This document shows positions 1-8,742 of a stretch of 51,055 nucleotides of DNA, in pieces. The DNA lies in contig JAMOZS010000014.1 of assembly GCA_023667765.1 (NCBI GenBank), positions 1 through 51,055 of the forward strand, read 5' to 3'. A program made the translations under genes and the position numbers. The notes under the pieces are model-generated. The model did not search any database. It was not told the origin of the DNA and was given only the letters and a program-made list of their open reading frames with translations. The DNA is from Roseburia sp. Its GTDB lineage: Bacteria; Bacillota; Clostridia; Lachnospirales; Lachnospiraceae. Position 1 is the stretch's first letter; every line of letters begins with the position of its first letter.

Positions 1-239
1 CTGTACAGTGACTTGTCGTCAGTTTTCTAACTTGACATTCGCTCCACGGAAAACCCGATTATCATTGCTGATAACCGGCAACCTCACGTTTCACAGCTAT
101 CATGCCACAGCAAATGTTATTGTACACAACTTCCCCGTAAAATGCAAGCTATTTTTTAAAATTTTTGCGTTTTTTGGTAATCATTTCATGATTGGAGTGC
201 CCTCACATGAAATAAAAGATGAGCCGCCCAGCCACAACC
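1..239. other. Intergenic stretch at window edge
   Basis: No credible gene is seen here. An open frame runs over it on the plus strand, but it continues antisense into the EamA gene and has no ribosome binding site. An inverted repeat, ATTTCATG at 183-190 and CATGAAAT at 206-213, lies just downstream of the minus-strand EamA gene. It has no T-run on that strand, so it is not a convincing terminator. Confidence 0.5.
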
Positions 240-1115
240 TCAGGCCACCAGAAAACAGGAAAGCAGCACCAAAATCATCCCCGCTGCTCCCAGAGGCGGC
301 ATCGCTTCTTTATATAGAAGGAACCCAACTGCCGAAGCCATCACCGGCTCCACGGAAGCTATAATGGACGCCTTGCTGTTCTCCAATCCCTTCAGGCCCG
401 CCGTATATAAAAGGTAAGCCGCCACTGTCGTCACAATGGCCATAAAAGTAGCAAAAGGCAATATCCCCGCACCCATCCTCATGCATTTCACAAAATGCCC
501 TGCATCCATAAAAGGCATCGTCCCAAGCAGGGCAAACAGAAAGGTATAGGAGGTTATGGTATAAGAAGAATAGCCCTTTTGCAGCGCATAACGTCCAAAT
601 ATACTATAAAGGGCATAGCCAAAGCCTGCCCCCAGACCCGTAAGCAGCCCCGCCATACCGATTCCCGTCCCGTCAAAGCCCCCGGACACCAGTACACAGC
701 CCGCAAACGCAAGCCCCAGCGCCAAAAGCTTCCTGGGCGTCAGCTTCTCCCGAAACAAAAGAGCCGACAGTACCATCACAAAAGAAGGCGCTGTATACAG
801 AAGAATTGCCGCCACCGACAGAGTCGTATGATTCATACAGGAAAAATAACACACATTAAAAAATGTGATGCTGAGAACGCCCGTGCCCACAAAGCACCAG
901 ATATCCCTCCCTCTGATTTTTAATTCCTCTCTTTTGAATAGAAACATTCCCCCAAACATAAGGACTGTCGTTACAAAAGAACGGAAGGCGGTTACCTCCA
1001 GAGAGTCAAACCCGCCTTCCTTCATTGTTCTCACCAGGATTCCCATACAGCCCCATAACATTCCTGCCGCAAGAACACATAACACTGATTTCCTTGACTG
1101 TCGCTTCTTTTCCAT
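240..1115 (-). CDS. EamA/DMT-family membrane transporter
   Basis: Integral membrane protein of about 291 residues with roughly ten hydrophobic segments in two similar halves, the usual drug/metabolite transporter layout. The first segment follows a short basic N-terminus (MEKKRQSRKS) and includes the family-typical AAGMLWGCMG. The second EamA half begins near the GMAGLLTGLGAGFGYALYS stretch. The substrate cannot be read from sequence; family members export amino acids, nucleosides or drugs. The ATG at 1115 is preferred because it gives the normal N-terminus, though its RBS (GGCAGG) is weak. A GTG at 1196 directly abutting the putP stop codon would add 27 basic residues and is the alternative. 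It is probably the second gene of a putP-led operon. Confidence 0.85.
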   Translation of the reverse strand: MEKKRQSRKSVLCVLAAGMLWGCMGILVRTMKEGGFDSLEVTAFRSFVTTVLMFGGMFLFKREELKIRGRDIWCFVGTGVLSITFFNVCYFSCMNHTTLSVAAILLYTAPSFVMVLSALLFREKLTPRKLLALGLAFAGCVLVSGGFDGTGIGMAGLLTGLGAGFGYALYSIFGRYALQKGYSSYTITSYTFLFALLGTMPFMDAGHFVKCMRMGAGILPFATFMAIVTTVAAYLLYTAGLKGLENSKASIIASVEPVMASAVGFLLYKEAMPPLGAAGMILVLLSCFLVA

Positions 1116-1196
1116 TTGCCTGCCATCCCGCCGTACACTCACTGTCTTATGCTTCCCATTACCGCCACGGCTACTGTTTTTCACTCTGCTTATCAC

Positions 1197-2744
1197 TTAT
1201 TTCGCAGCATCCTGAGCGGTTTTCTTCACGGCGTCAAATATATCCGTAACCTCCTTAGCGGGAGCCTTGTCCGCCAGAGAAACCACGACTGCCGCCACGA
1301 GACTTGCCAGAAAACCGGGAATAATCTCATAAAGCCCTGTAGGGCCGGAAAGAAACGCATACCAGAGCGCATCCACCACAAAACCAGTCACAATACCTGC
1401 CACAGCTCCCTTATAAGTGAATCTCCTCCAATACAGAGAAAGGATAATCGCAGGGCCAAAAGCCGCTCCAAAAGCCGCCCAGGCGCACTCTACCAATGCC
1501 ATGATACCCTTACAGTCAGGATTCACCGCAATCAACAGGGCAATAACGGAGATAATACCCACTACAATACGCCCCGCCCAGAGCATTTCCTTATCCGAAG
1601 CATTCTTCCTCAGCACAGGCTTATAAAAATCAGAGGCGAAAGCCGAGGAGGAGGCTAACAGCTGGGAATCCGCGGTACTCATGGACGCTGCCAGAATGGC
1701 AGAAAGCATAATACCCGCCAGCAAAGCAGGGAATATATTCCGAACCAGAACCACAAATACCAGACTCTTGTTACTGTCATCCAGATATGTTCCCAGATAC
1801 TGATGTCCTACCAGTGCTACCACCGAAGCCATGGTCAGAATCAGAGCCGTCCAGCAGATACCGATAACCCTGGACTTCTTCATTTCCTTTTCCGATTTAA
1901 TGGACATATAGCGAATTAGAATATGAGGCATGCCAAAATACCCAAGTCCCCAGCCAAAGCCGCTGAGTATATCCGCAATGCTCGCCCAGTCCAGTCTGCC
2001 GCTGGATAGCGGATTATAATAATTCTCACCCGTAACTACCTGAGCCAAGGGCACAAAATCCGGCGCTTTCATGGCGAACAATACCACGATAGGCGTAGCC
2101 ATAAGCGCCGCCAGCATCAATAAGCCCTGGAAAAAATCCGTCCAACATACCGCATTAAATCCGCCCAGGAAGGTATATAACAGAATAATCACCGTAGCAC
2201 ATACCATATAGAATAAAGCGTTTAAAGTAATCTGCATTCCAAACAGACTTACTTCCCGCACCCCGAACACCGTGGTAAACAAATCCCCGCATGCCACAAT
2301 GCTGGAGGCCGCATAAATACAATAGGCCACAATAAAAATCACTGCACAGATAATCTGAAGGGCCGGATTCTTTGAGCAAAAGCGCTTTGCCAGATACTGG
2401 GGTATCGTAATGGCGTCTCCTGCCTTAATCGAGTATCTTCTGAGTCTGGGCGCCACAAAAATCCATGCGCAAACCGTTCCTATCAACAATCCCACAGAAA
2501 TCCATACCTGTCCCATTCCATACAGATAAATAGAGCCCGGAAGCCCCATCAACACCCAGGCGCTCATATCGGAAGCTCCGGCGCTCAAAGCCGCCACCCA
2601 TCCGTTCATCTGTCTGCCGCCCAGAAAATATTCCTTGTCACCGCCCTGCCTGCTTCTGCCCTTTACAAAAAAATAAATACCTACTGTCAGTACAAGCGCC
2701 AGGTAAATAATAAATGCTGCTACTTCCAAAATATTGTTGTTCAT
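1197..2744 (-). CDS. putP: Sodium/proline symporter (PutP-like, SSS family)
   Basis: Sodium:solute symporter of about 515 residues with 12 to 13 hydrophobic segments. It imports proline, or a close substrate, with sodium across the cytoplasmic membrane. PutP-like features include the early YFLGGRQMNGWVAALSAGAS segment (sodium-site region), the ASDMSAWVLMGLPG stretch, and GYFGMPHILIRYMSIKS in the middle. The length matches PutP (about 500). The ATG at 2744 is chosen over one at 2762 because it gives the standard N-terminus (MNNNILEVAAF). A promoter at 2777-2805 lies upstream, and EamA follows with no gap. Substrate specificity is inferred from family resemblance only. Confidence 0.88.
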   Translation of the reverse strand: MNNNILEVAAFIIYLALVLTVGIYFFVKGRSRQGGDKEYFLGGRQMNGWVAALSAGASDMSAWVLMGLPGSIYLYGMGQVWISVGLLIGTVCAWIFVAPRLRRYSIKAGDAITIPQYLAKRFCSKNPALQIICAVIFIVAYCIYAASSIVACGDLFTTVFGVREVSLFGMQITLNALFYMVCATVIILLYTFLGGFNAVCWTDFFQGLLMLAALMATPIVVLFAMKAPDFVPLAQVVTGENYYNPLSSGRLDWASIADILSGFGWGLGYFGMPHILIRYMSIKSEKEMKKSRVIGICWTALILTMASVVALVGHQYLGTYLDDSNKSLVFVVLVRNIFPALLAGIMLSAILAASMSTADSQLLASSSAFASDFYKPVLRKNASDKEMLWAGRIVVGIISVIALLIAVNPDCKGIMALVECAWAAFGAAFGPAIILSLYWRRFTYKGAVAGIVTGFVVDALWYAFLSGPTGLYEIIPGFLASLVAAVVVSLADKAPAKEVTDIFDAVKKTAQDAAK

Positions 2745-2776
2745 AATCACACCACTTCCCATAAGCTTTTCTTAGC

Positions 2777-2805
2777 ATTTTACAGAGGATTCTCCAAAAA
2801 AGCAA
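2777..2805 (-). promoter_or_regulatory. Sigma-A promoter for putP-EamA
   Basis: On the minus strand TTGCTT (2800-2805) and TAAAAT (2777-2782) are separated by 17 bases. The -10 differs from consensus at one position. It lies about 35 bases before the putP start and is back to back with the methyltransferase promoter. Confidence 0.6.
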
Positions 2806-2812
2806 GGACTTC

Positions 2813-2840
2813 TTGCAAAAAAGATATTTTATGTTACTAT
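2813..2840 (+). promoter_or_regulatory. Sigma-A promoter for the methyltransferase gene
   Basis: TTGCAA (2813-2818), 16 bases, then TACTAT (2835-2840) preceded by a TGn extension. It lies about 50 bases before the ATG at 2892 and points away from the putP promoter. Confidence 0.5.
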
Positions 2841-2891
2841 TACATAGGAAACCCGTGGATTCGGAGACATGAAAAGACAAGGAGCATTACC

Positions 2892-3812
2892 ATGTGGATT
2901 GCAGATAATTGGACAGATTATGAGGTGTTAGACACCTCCGGAGGGGAAAAACTGGAGCGCTGGGGAAACTATATTCTGGTGCGCCCCGACCCTCAGGTTA
3001 TCTGGGACACCCCTCACCAGCACAGGGCCTGGAAAAACAAGAACGGTCATTACCACAGAAGCGCCAGGGGCGGAGGCGAATGGGAATTTCAGGGGCTGCC
3101 GGACGAATGGAGCATCGGGTATGAGGGAACCGGCTTTGTAAAGGCCTCCCAAAACCGGCTGACCTTCCATCTGAAACCCTTCAGCTTTAAGCACACCGGC
3201 CTGTTTCCGGAACAGGCCGTAAACTGGGACTGGTTCTCCGGCCTCATCCGCACCGCTCTGGAAAAAGAGCCCCAAAGACAACCAAGGATCCTGAATCTGT
3301 TCGCCTATACCGGCGGCGCCACTCTGGCTGCCGCTGCCGCCGGAGCCGCCGTTACCCATGTGGACGCCGCCAAAGGCATGGTTGGCTGGGCCAGAGAAAA
3401 CGCCGCCTCATCGGGTCTTGCGGACGCTCCCATCCGCTATCTGGTAGACGACTGCGTAAAGTTCGTGGAACGCGAACTGCGCCGGGGCAATCGCTACGAC
3501 GGCATTATTATGGACCCTCCCTCTTACGGCCGGGGCCCGAAAGGAGAAATCTGGAAAATCGAAGAAAACATCTATCATCTTATCCGGCTGACCAGCCGGC
3601 TCTTAAGTCAGGATGCTCTCTTCTTTTTGATAAATTCCTACACCACAGGCCTCCAGCCGGCGGTTCTGTCCTATATGATGAATCTCTGCATCACAAAGCA
3701 GCTGGGGGGCAGCGTAGCCGCCCGGGAAATCGGACTTCCCGTTACCGAGAGCGGCCTGATTCTGCCCTGCGGCGCCTCAGGACGCTGGACGTCCCCAAGG
3801 ATAACCGGCTAA
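2892..3812 (+). CDS. Class I SAM-dependent methyltransferase, RlmI-like
   Basis: Protein of 306 residues resembling the catalytic part of 23S rRNA cytosine methyltransferases of the RlmI/RlmK group. The SAM-binding motif I is LNLFAYTGGATLAAA (about 134-148), and the catalytic-loop motif DPPSYG is at 208-213. The N-terminal 110 residues form the usual lead-in with FKHTGLFPEQAVNW. It lacks the N-terminal PUA domain of E. coli RlmI and is shorter (306 against about 396). The RNA target is therefore inferred. The RBS AAGGAG lies just before the ATG. It is monocistronic and converges on the acyltransferase gene with a 13-base gap. Confidence 0.85.
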   Translation: MWIADNWTDYEVLDTSGGEKLERWGNYILVRPDPQVIWDTPHQHRAWKNKNGHYHRSARGGGEWEFQGLPDEWSIGYEGTGFVKASQNRLTFHLKPFSFKHTGLFPEQAVNWDWFSGLIRTALEKEPQRQPRILNLFAYTGGATLAAAAAGAAVTHVDAAKGMVGWARENAASSGLADAPIRYLVDDCVKFVERELRRGNRYDGIIMDPPSYGRGPKGEIWKIEENIYHLIRLTSRLLSQDALFFLINSYTTGLQPAVLSYMMNLCITKQLGGSVAAREIGLPVTESGLILPCGASGRWTSPRITG

Positions 3813-3825
3813 AACACTCCCTCCT

Positions 3826-4926
3826 TTACAGCACATATCTGTGAAGCAGCGGAATTTTATGAAGCAGAAAGGCCGTGATAAAGGAGCCCGCAAGCGCCAA
3901 TCCATATATCATAACGAAGGATAGCATCAGCGAAAGGGGAAGCCCGATAGGGATAGACAGCCTTTCAAACAAATTCAAGGGGGTAATCCCCATAAACTTA
4001 TATAATAGATTCAGGAAAACCGGATGCACCAGATACACAGCAAAGCACAGCTCTCCCGTTCGTCTAAAGAGAGCCGTGTTTTTTTGTCGCAACGTGTTCT
4101 CTCCTTCCCGGGCCAGAACCATCAGCAAAAGAGAAAGCGCCACCGTAAACGGATAGTTATAAGCCATCTGTACACTGTAATTGCCAATCAGCCGACTGAG
4201 TACCATACCTGCCGCCAAAGCAAGCACACTTCCCTGCGCCAGGCGCCGCTCTCCACGTTTTAAAGGCCTCGTCCTTCCCGAAAACAGATACCCCCATATA
4301 TAATAGAAGAAATAAATTCCTTCGTCCGGCAGCACCGGCAGGCCGGACAGTCCGAAGGCTTTCTTCAGGAAGGGAAAAATACTGCTGCCAAGAGCTATGA
4401 CAGCCAGAACAAAATATATGGCTCCCTTCGGCATTTGAAACAGTCCCCGCCGAAGCAGAGGAGTCAACAGATACAAAAGGAATATCAAATACAGATACCA
4501 CATATGAGACCAGCTGTGTCCGGTGCATACCCTCCACACGCTGTCCCACAGCATAGAGATGCGAAAACTTCTCTGCTCCACCAAAAGCTCCAGCAGGGCA
4601 TAAGGAACCCCGAAACAGAACAATGCCAGTAGGATTCTGCGACAGTACTTCCCCAGCATCGTATGCCAGGTAAGCTTTTTACGGGAATCCAGGAACAACA
4701 TACCGCTTATCATGATAAAAACCGGCACACACCAAGTGACCAAATCCATGCCTACCAAAAATACCGTCTTTTCCACCGGGTAAAGGCTCATATCCCTGGT
4801 ATCCGTCACACCGGTTATGGTGTGCAGCAAAACTACCGCACAGGTAGCCGCCACCCGCAAAAAATCCAGGAAGCACTGTCTGTTCTCTTTATTCCATTCC
4901 TTCATCTCTATATTTTCTTTCAGCAC
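3826..4926 (-). CDS. Acyltransferase 3 family membrane protein
   Basis: Multi-spanning protein of 366 residues (about ten hydrophobic segments) of the OafA/WecH type, which O-acetylates or otherwise acylates surface polysaccharides or small molecules. The N-terminal DFLRVAATCAVVLLHTITG carries the family's conserved histidine after an R-x-hydrophobic stretch. YLVHPVFLN near the C-terminus is also typical. The start is uncertain: a GTG at 4926 has AGAGGAG 12 bases upstream, while an ATG at 4905 has a poorer site. The gene lies 23 bases downstream of the sigma partner gene and could be co-transcribed. The substrate is unknown. Confidence 0.8.
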   Translation of the reverse strand: MLKENIEMKEWNKENRQCFLDFLRVAATCAVVLLHTITGVTDTRDMSLYPVEKTVFLVGMDLVTWCVPVFIMISGMLFLDSRKKLTWHTMLGKYCRRILLALFCFGVPYALLELLVEQRSFRISMLWDSVWRVCTGHSWSHMWYLYLIFLLYLLTPLLRRGLFQMPKGAIYFVLAVIALGSSIFPFLKKAFGLSGLPVLPDEGIYFFYYIWGYLFSGRTRPLKRGERRLAQGSVLALAAGMVLSRLIGNYSVQMAYNYPFTVALSLLLMVLAREGENTLRQKNTALFRRTGELCFAVYLVHPVFLNLLYKFMGITPLNLFERLSIPIGLPLSLMLSFVMIYGLALAGSFITAFLLHKIPLLHRYVL

Positions 4927-4949
4927 CGTCTGTGTCTGCTCCTCTTATT

Positions 4950-5933
4950 TTATTCCATCTGGCAAAACAGCTCCCATACCTGCTCCGGGGGCAAATCTCC
5001 GTTAAATTCCACCAGCACATCCCCATATAAAACGCCGAAGCGTCCTGAGGGAGTTTCCGTATCTCCCGCATCTACTATTATCTTCATTCGGGACTGTATT
5101 AATTCCGGCGTCAAATCCGCAGCCAGGAACACAGGATGGTCAAAAACCTCCCGGTATTCCTCAGGCACCGTCTCTGCATAAGGAATTTCATACAGAGATA
5201 CATCATAGGTTTCCGGCTCTTCCACATCCGCCATTCTTAACTGCCCTGTATGCGCCGCAAAAACACTGTCCACATCCACACGCCTGATACTCAGGAAAAT
5301 ATCATCCAGGCCCTTCGTCCAGCAAACCGACAGAGAAATATTTTCCTGCAAATCGGAATCATAATGAAGAATTGCATTTTCAAAGATATAACCCTCGGGA
5401 ACCTGCTCGGGCACATAGCCTCCCAAAAACTCCACAGCCCTGGCCTCCTCCAGGACAAGCTTCTCTCCCTCTCCTGCAAGACAGCTGCCTAAATCTTCTA
5501 TTTCGCCAGACGCCTCCGCAAAACCGGACTGCCTTTGTGCCATATCGTAAGAACCTCCGTCTCCCGTAACGTCAGTTCTGTCGGTGGTCGTATCCTCCGG
5601 CATGGTATCGTCGCCCCAGGAAGCACCGCCCGCCCCGTTCTCATTTTCCGGAGCCGCTTCATACATTGCGGCCTGCTCCTGCATCAGGGAAGCCCCCCCT
5701 GCCGACGACGACGATTGATTCATCCCACCCTCTGCAAATTTCATCCGATATACGCCCCCTGCCAGAGCCCCCAGTACTATCAGACAAAAGCAGGCTGCCA
5801 GCGCTCTGCTCCATCGAACAGGAATCGTCGCCGCCCTTTTGCTGCTCTTCTCGCTTCGCTCTAAAAGCTCACTATCCACGCCGGACAGAGCTTCAAATAT
5901 CCGCATGGCCTTGTCTCTGTTATCCGACCTCAT
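4950..5933 (-). CDS. Membrane-anchored partner of the ECF sigma factor (probable anti-sigma)
   Basis: Protein of 327 residues. The short cytosolic N-terminus RIFEALSGVDSELLERSEK is typical of clostridial proteins paired with ECF sigma factors. One membrane segment follows at about 44-62 (ALAACFCLIVLGALAGGVY), then a low-complexity Ser/Gly/Glu-rich external linker (about 70-150) and a folded external domain (about 165-327) resembling DUF4367-type domains (VPEQVPEGYIFENA). Its ATG overlaps the sigma gene stop in an ATGA, indicating translational coupling. Inferred role: holds the sigma factor inactive until an envelope signal arrives. No zinc-binding HxxxCxxC motif is present, so it is not a ZAS-type anti-sigma. 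Confidence 0.75.
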   Translation of the reverse strand: MRSDNRDKAMRIFEALSGVDSELLERSEKSSKRAATIPVRWSRALAACFCLIVLGALAGGVYRMKFAEGGMNQSSSSAGGASLMQEQAAMYEAAPENENGAGGASWGDDTMPEDTTTDRTDVTGDGGSYDMAQRQSGFAEASGEIEDLGSCLAGEGEKLVLEEARAVEFLGGYVPEQVPEGYIFENAILHYDSDLQENISLSVCWTKGLDDIFLSIRRVDVDSVFAAHTGQLRMADVEEPETYDVSLYEIPYAETVPEEYREVFDHPVFLAADLTPELIQSRMKIIVDAGDTETPSGRFGVLYGDVLVEFNGDLPPEQVWELFCQME

Positions 5934-6490
5934 AATACCACTCCTTCCTGCTCCAAAAAGCTGCGGAGCTTTCCCCTGGTTCTGAATACTGAGGTTTTGA
6001 CCGAATTTAATTTCATATGATACCTCTTGGCTATCTCGTTGTACTCCTCAGCATACCAATAACGGCGCAAAAACACATTACACTCCTTCTCGGGAAGCGT
6101 ATGTAAAAAGGCGTTAATCATCCGCTCCAATTCCGCGGCCTCCACAATATCCTCAGTGCTCTGTCCTGACGGAATACACTCCTCCAGCTCCTCCAACGCT
6201 GCATTCATCTCACCCTTCCCCCTTTTCGCCGCATTCTTTCGTTTCCATTTATCAAAAGAAAGATTTCTTGTAATTGTCCCAAGAAAAATACCCAGACGTT
6301 CCGGCCTGTTAGGCGGTATGGCATTCCACGCTCTCAGCCAGGTATCATTCACACACTCGTCTGAATCCTCCCGATTCTTCAAAATATGATGGGCTATGCT
6401 AAAACAATAGTTTCCGTATAGACACTGTGACTGGACAATCGCTTCCTCGTCCCGCGCCCAGTATAAATTCATTATTTCCTCGTCCCTCAA
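5930..6490 (-). CDS. ECF-type RNA polymerase sigma factor
   Basis: Sigma-70 family protein of about 186 residues with only regions 2 and 4. Region 2 contains EDSDECVNDTWLRAWNAIPP and the LGTITRNLSFDKWKRK helix that reads the -10. Region 4 contains LPEKECNVFLRRYWYAEEYNEIA and the recognition helix around MKLNSVKTSVFRTRGKLRSFL. The TTG at 6490 is preferred because GGGAGG lies 7 bases upstream and the resulting N-terminus (RDEEIMNLYWARDEEAI) matches relatives. A TTG at 6520 would add ten residues, and an ATG at 6472 is also possible. Coupled to its partner gene through ATGA; probably autoregulated (6541-6566). Confidence 0.88.
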   Translation of the reverse strand: MRDEEIMNLYWARDEEAIVQSQCLYGNYCFSIAHHILKNREDSDECVNDTWLRAWNAIPPNRPERLGIFLGTITRNLSFDKWKRKNAAKRGKGEMNAALEELEECIPSGQSTEDIVEAAELERMINAFLHTLPEKECNVFLRRYWYAEEYNEIAKRYHMKLNSVKTSVFRTRGKLRSFLEQEGVVL

Positions 6491-6540
6491 GGCTTTTCCT
6501 CCCTCCCGCGTCCGGTACAAATCGTCTGTTCATAACGATA

Positions 6541-6566
6541 GACGATAATTTTCCTTGCAAGTTACC
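6541..6566 (-). promoter_or_regulatory. Probable ECF-sigma autoregulatory promoter
   Basis: On the minus strand GGTAAC (6561-6566) is followed, after 16 bases counted from AAC, by CGTC (6541-6544). AAC-N16-CGTC is the arrangement many ECF factors recognise. It lies about 50 bases before the sigma start, and no good sigma-A promoter competes nearby. Confidence 0.5.
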
Positions 6567-6600
6567 TGCCTTCTGTTATTTTATGCTCCGAAAATATTAC

Positions 6601-6632
6601 CAAAAAAGAGACAGGTTAAAAACCTGCCCCTT
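6601..6632 (-). terminator. Rho-independent terminator after the diguanylate cyclase gene
   Basis: Read on the minus strand: GGCAGGT, TTTTA loop, ACCTGTC, then a run TCTTTTTT. It lies about 70 bases past the diguanylate cyclase stop, beyond a repeat-family hairpin (6639-6703). Confidence 0.6.
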
Positions 6633-6638
6633 GTAAAC

Positions 6639-6703
6639 CTCTAAGGAAGCGCTGATGCAAACAATCCTTCCTTAGAGCTTCTGACGGATGCACATGGATT
6701 TCC
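6639..6703. repeat. Dispersed hairpin repeat, copy 1
   Basis: CTCTAAGGAAG and CTTCCTTAGAG arms enclose GCTGATGCAAACAATC, followed by a less conserved tail ending in GGATTTCC. Related copies lie at 14358-14398 and 28154-28216. All are intergenic. Confidence 0.6.
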
Positions 6704-8605
6704 TTATAAAGCCTTCTGCCTCTCATGCTGCTGTTTCTTCATCTGGTACATGGATGCATCCGCCTTCTTGAAGCATTCCTCCATGCTCAGCGTCTGGCTG
6801 TCCTCCACCAGAACCACTCCCACGCTGACAGAAAGGTCAAAGTCAATTTTTCTCTTCTCAATCTCCTGCCGCAGTACCTCATTTATTTTTTGTTCCAGCT
6901 GCCAGACCTGTTCCTGCGTCCTGCAGGCCCCCGCCGCCAGAAACTCATCTCCGCCGTAACGCACCACCACTGAGCCCGCAGGCATAGCCTTCTGTAATAC
7001 CGAAGCCACCGTACAGATAGCAACGTCTCCCTGAAGATGCCCATGTCTGTCATTGATAAGCTTCATATGGTTGATATCCGCAAAAACCATCACTCCATAA
7101 ATCCCCTGCTGACGGCATTGCTCCAGATAGGGAAGCGCATACCTCTCATAGCCCATTCTATTATACACGCCTGTCAGAGTATCTCTCACAGAAAGCTCCA
7201 TCAGCTTCCTGTTTAATTCCTCCAGACGAATGTTCTGTCTTGCCTGCTCAAGACACTGATCCATGTGCCTGGTCCAGGTAAACAGCATATAGTTATCTAT
7301 CACATCATCCTTGTCACGGAAAACTGCATAACCCATACACTTTTCCTCGCTGTGCAGGGGAGCAAAAATATAAATATGCTCCTTTGAGGACTCCCCGTCA
7401 TAATCCGGCACCAGCTGTGTTGTATCAAACACGGTTCTCGGCAGCAGCACATTGTCCTTTATATAACACAAAGTCTGCATCGTCTCGCTATATCCGTCAA
7501 CGCTGAGCTTCTCCCCGGACTTAATCGTGAAAAAAAACTCCTGATCCAGACAGAGAATAAAATTATCCCCCTCATAGATATGAGAATTTGCGAAATAATT
7601 GTCCATTGCCTGATAGAGTTCCTCTTCTGTGTTGATTCCTCTTATCCATCTGTAAAGCGCCCTGTTATGGCTGTCAAAATCCATGTTATCTCTCTTTTTG
7701 CCATAGGTACTGTGAGAAATCATAGGCTTCGCCGCCCCGTTCTTGCTGTTCAGGCACCCACAGCTTTCCCCCACAACAAACTTAGAGGGCATTGCCATTT
7801 TCGCCGGGACATCCTTCCCGGAAATCCTGTCCAGAAGATGCTGCAGCCCCTTATATCCCGACAGCTTTCCCTCACGGGCGACCGTCGTAATGGAAGGGAA
7901 ACAAAAACGCGCCGACTCTATGCAATCATAGCCTGTCACTCTCACATCCTCCGGCACGCTGTAACCATGTTTCTGCAACCACAGACAAGTCCCCATCGCC
8001 ATCACATCATTCGCACAGACAATAGCGTCCGGAAGCCTCCTGTTTTTATCCATCCACTCTTCCAGAACCTCCTGCACGCGAAGGTCCGAAAAATCTCCAT
8101 AAATAATATCCTTTTCCTCCAGAGTCAACCCATGCTCACTCATGGCGTCCTTAAGAGCCTGCCCCCTGATTTCGCTCTCCTGATTACCCTGCAGGCCGCC
8201 GATAAACAAAATATCTCTGGCACCATGACATTCTATCATATGTACCGCCAGGTCATACATACCGGGATAATTCTCCGTACCCAGGAAATCAATATCTTCT
8301 ACTTCATATTCCAGACTCATGGCCGGTATATCAGCCCGTTTGATTTCCTCCTGCAAATACCGCAGTACCTCCAGTCGATTAAAGGTATTCGCCAAAAGCA
8401 TCACCCCGTCAAAATTCTTAAGGTCAGGAAGCTTTACAATATTCATCTCGCCAATGTTTTCCACCTCGGTGTCACCCGATGTAAATTCAAGAAACACAAA
8501 CACATCCACATTGTTTACATGGGCGCACTCACGAATACCTTCCAAAATCGTCCTGATATACTCGTCACTCCAGCCATTAGCAAAAACTGCAATCTTTTTC
8601 TTCAC
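6704..8605 (-). CDS. Diguanylate cyclase with N-terminal LacI-type ligand-binding domain
   Basis: Protein of 633 residues. Residues 1-270 form a periplasmic-binding-protein type 1 fold of the LacI/GalR regulator kind (KIAVFANGWSDEYIRTILEGI, later DAIVCANDVMAMG and VRVTGYDCIESARF), but without the DNA-binding helix-turn-helix. A middle region (about 300-460) is unassigned, a short coiled coil follows (QARQNIRLEELNRKLMELS), then a GGDEF domain (about 470-633) with GGDEF at 551-555. The product is expected to be cyclic di-GMP from two GTP. The RxxD inhibitory site usually just before GGDEF is absent. There is no signal peptide or membrane segment, so it should sense a cytosolic ligand. GTG start with GAGGTG upstream. 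Ligand unknown. Confidence 0.88.
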   Translation of the reverse strand: MKKKIAVFANGWSDEYIRTILEGIRECAHVNNVDVFVFLEFTSGDTEVENIGEMNIVKLPDLKNFDGVMLLANTFNRLEVLRYLQEEIKRADIPAMSLEYEVEDIDFLGTENYPGMYDLAVHMIECHGARDILFIGGLQGNQESEIRGQALKDAMSEHGLTLEEKDIIYGDFSDLRVQEVLEEWMDKNRRLPDAIVCANDVMAMGTCLWLQKHGYSVPEDVRVTGYDCIESARFCFPSITTVAREGKLSGYKGLQHLLDRISGKDVPAKMAMPSKFVVGESCGCLNSKNGAAKPMISHSTYGKKRDNMDFDSHNRALYRWIRGINTEEELYQAMDNYFANSHIYEGDNFILCLDQEFFFTIKSGEKLSVDGYSETMQTLCYIKDNVLLPRTVFDTTQLVPDYDGESSKEHIYIFAPLHSEEKCMGYAVFRDKDDVIDNYMLFTWTRHMDQCLEQARQNIRLEELNRKLMELSVRDTLTGVYNRMGYERYALPYLEQCRQQGIYGVMVFADINHMKLINDRHGHLQGDVAICTVASVLQKAMPAGSVVVRYGGDEFLAAGACRTQEQVWQLEQKINEVLRQEIEKRKIDFDLSVSVGVVLVEDSQTLSMEECFKKADASMYQMKKQQHERQKAL

Positions 8606-8650
8606 CTAATCACCTCATCGATTGTACCACAGTATCCCTAAACTAACTTC

Positions 8651-8679
8651 ATTATAATATATGTTATCTGTAATTGCAA
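8651..8679 (-). promoter_or_regulatory. Sigma-A promoter for the diguanylate cyclase
   Basis: TTGCAA (8674-8679), exactly 17 bases, TATAAT (8651-8656) on the minus strand. It gives a 5' leader of about 40 bases before the GTG at 8605. Confidence 0.7.
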
Positions 8680-8742
8680 TAACAACATCCATACAATTAC
8701 GCCTTCGCATCATAATTCTGCCTGTAGAATTAGAAGGGATTA

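Noticed and set aside
183-213. ATTTCATG/CATGAAAT hairpin as terminator of the EamA gene
   Set aside because: The stem is A+T-rich, with a long loop and no T-run on the minus strand.
7580-8641. 353-codon plus-strand open frame
   Set aside because: Antisense to the diguanylate cyclase gene, whose domains are clear; no RBS.
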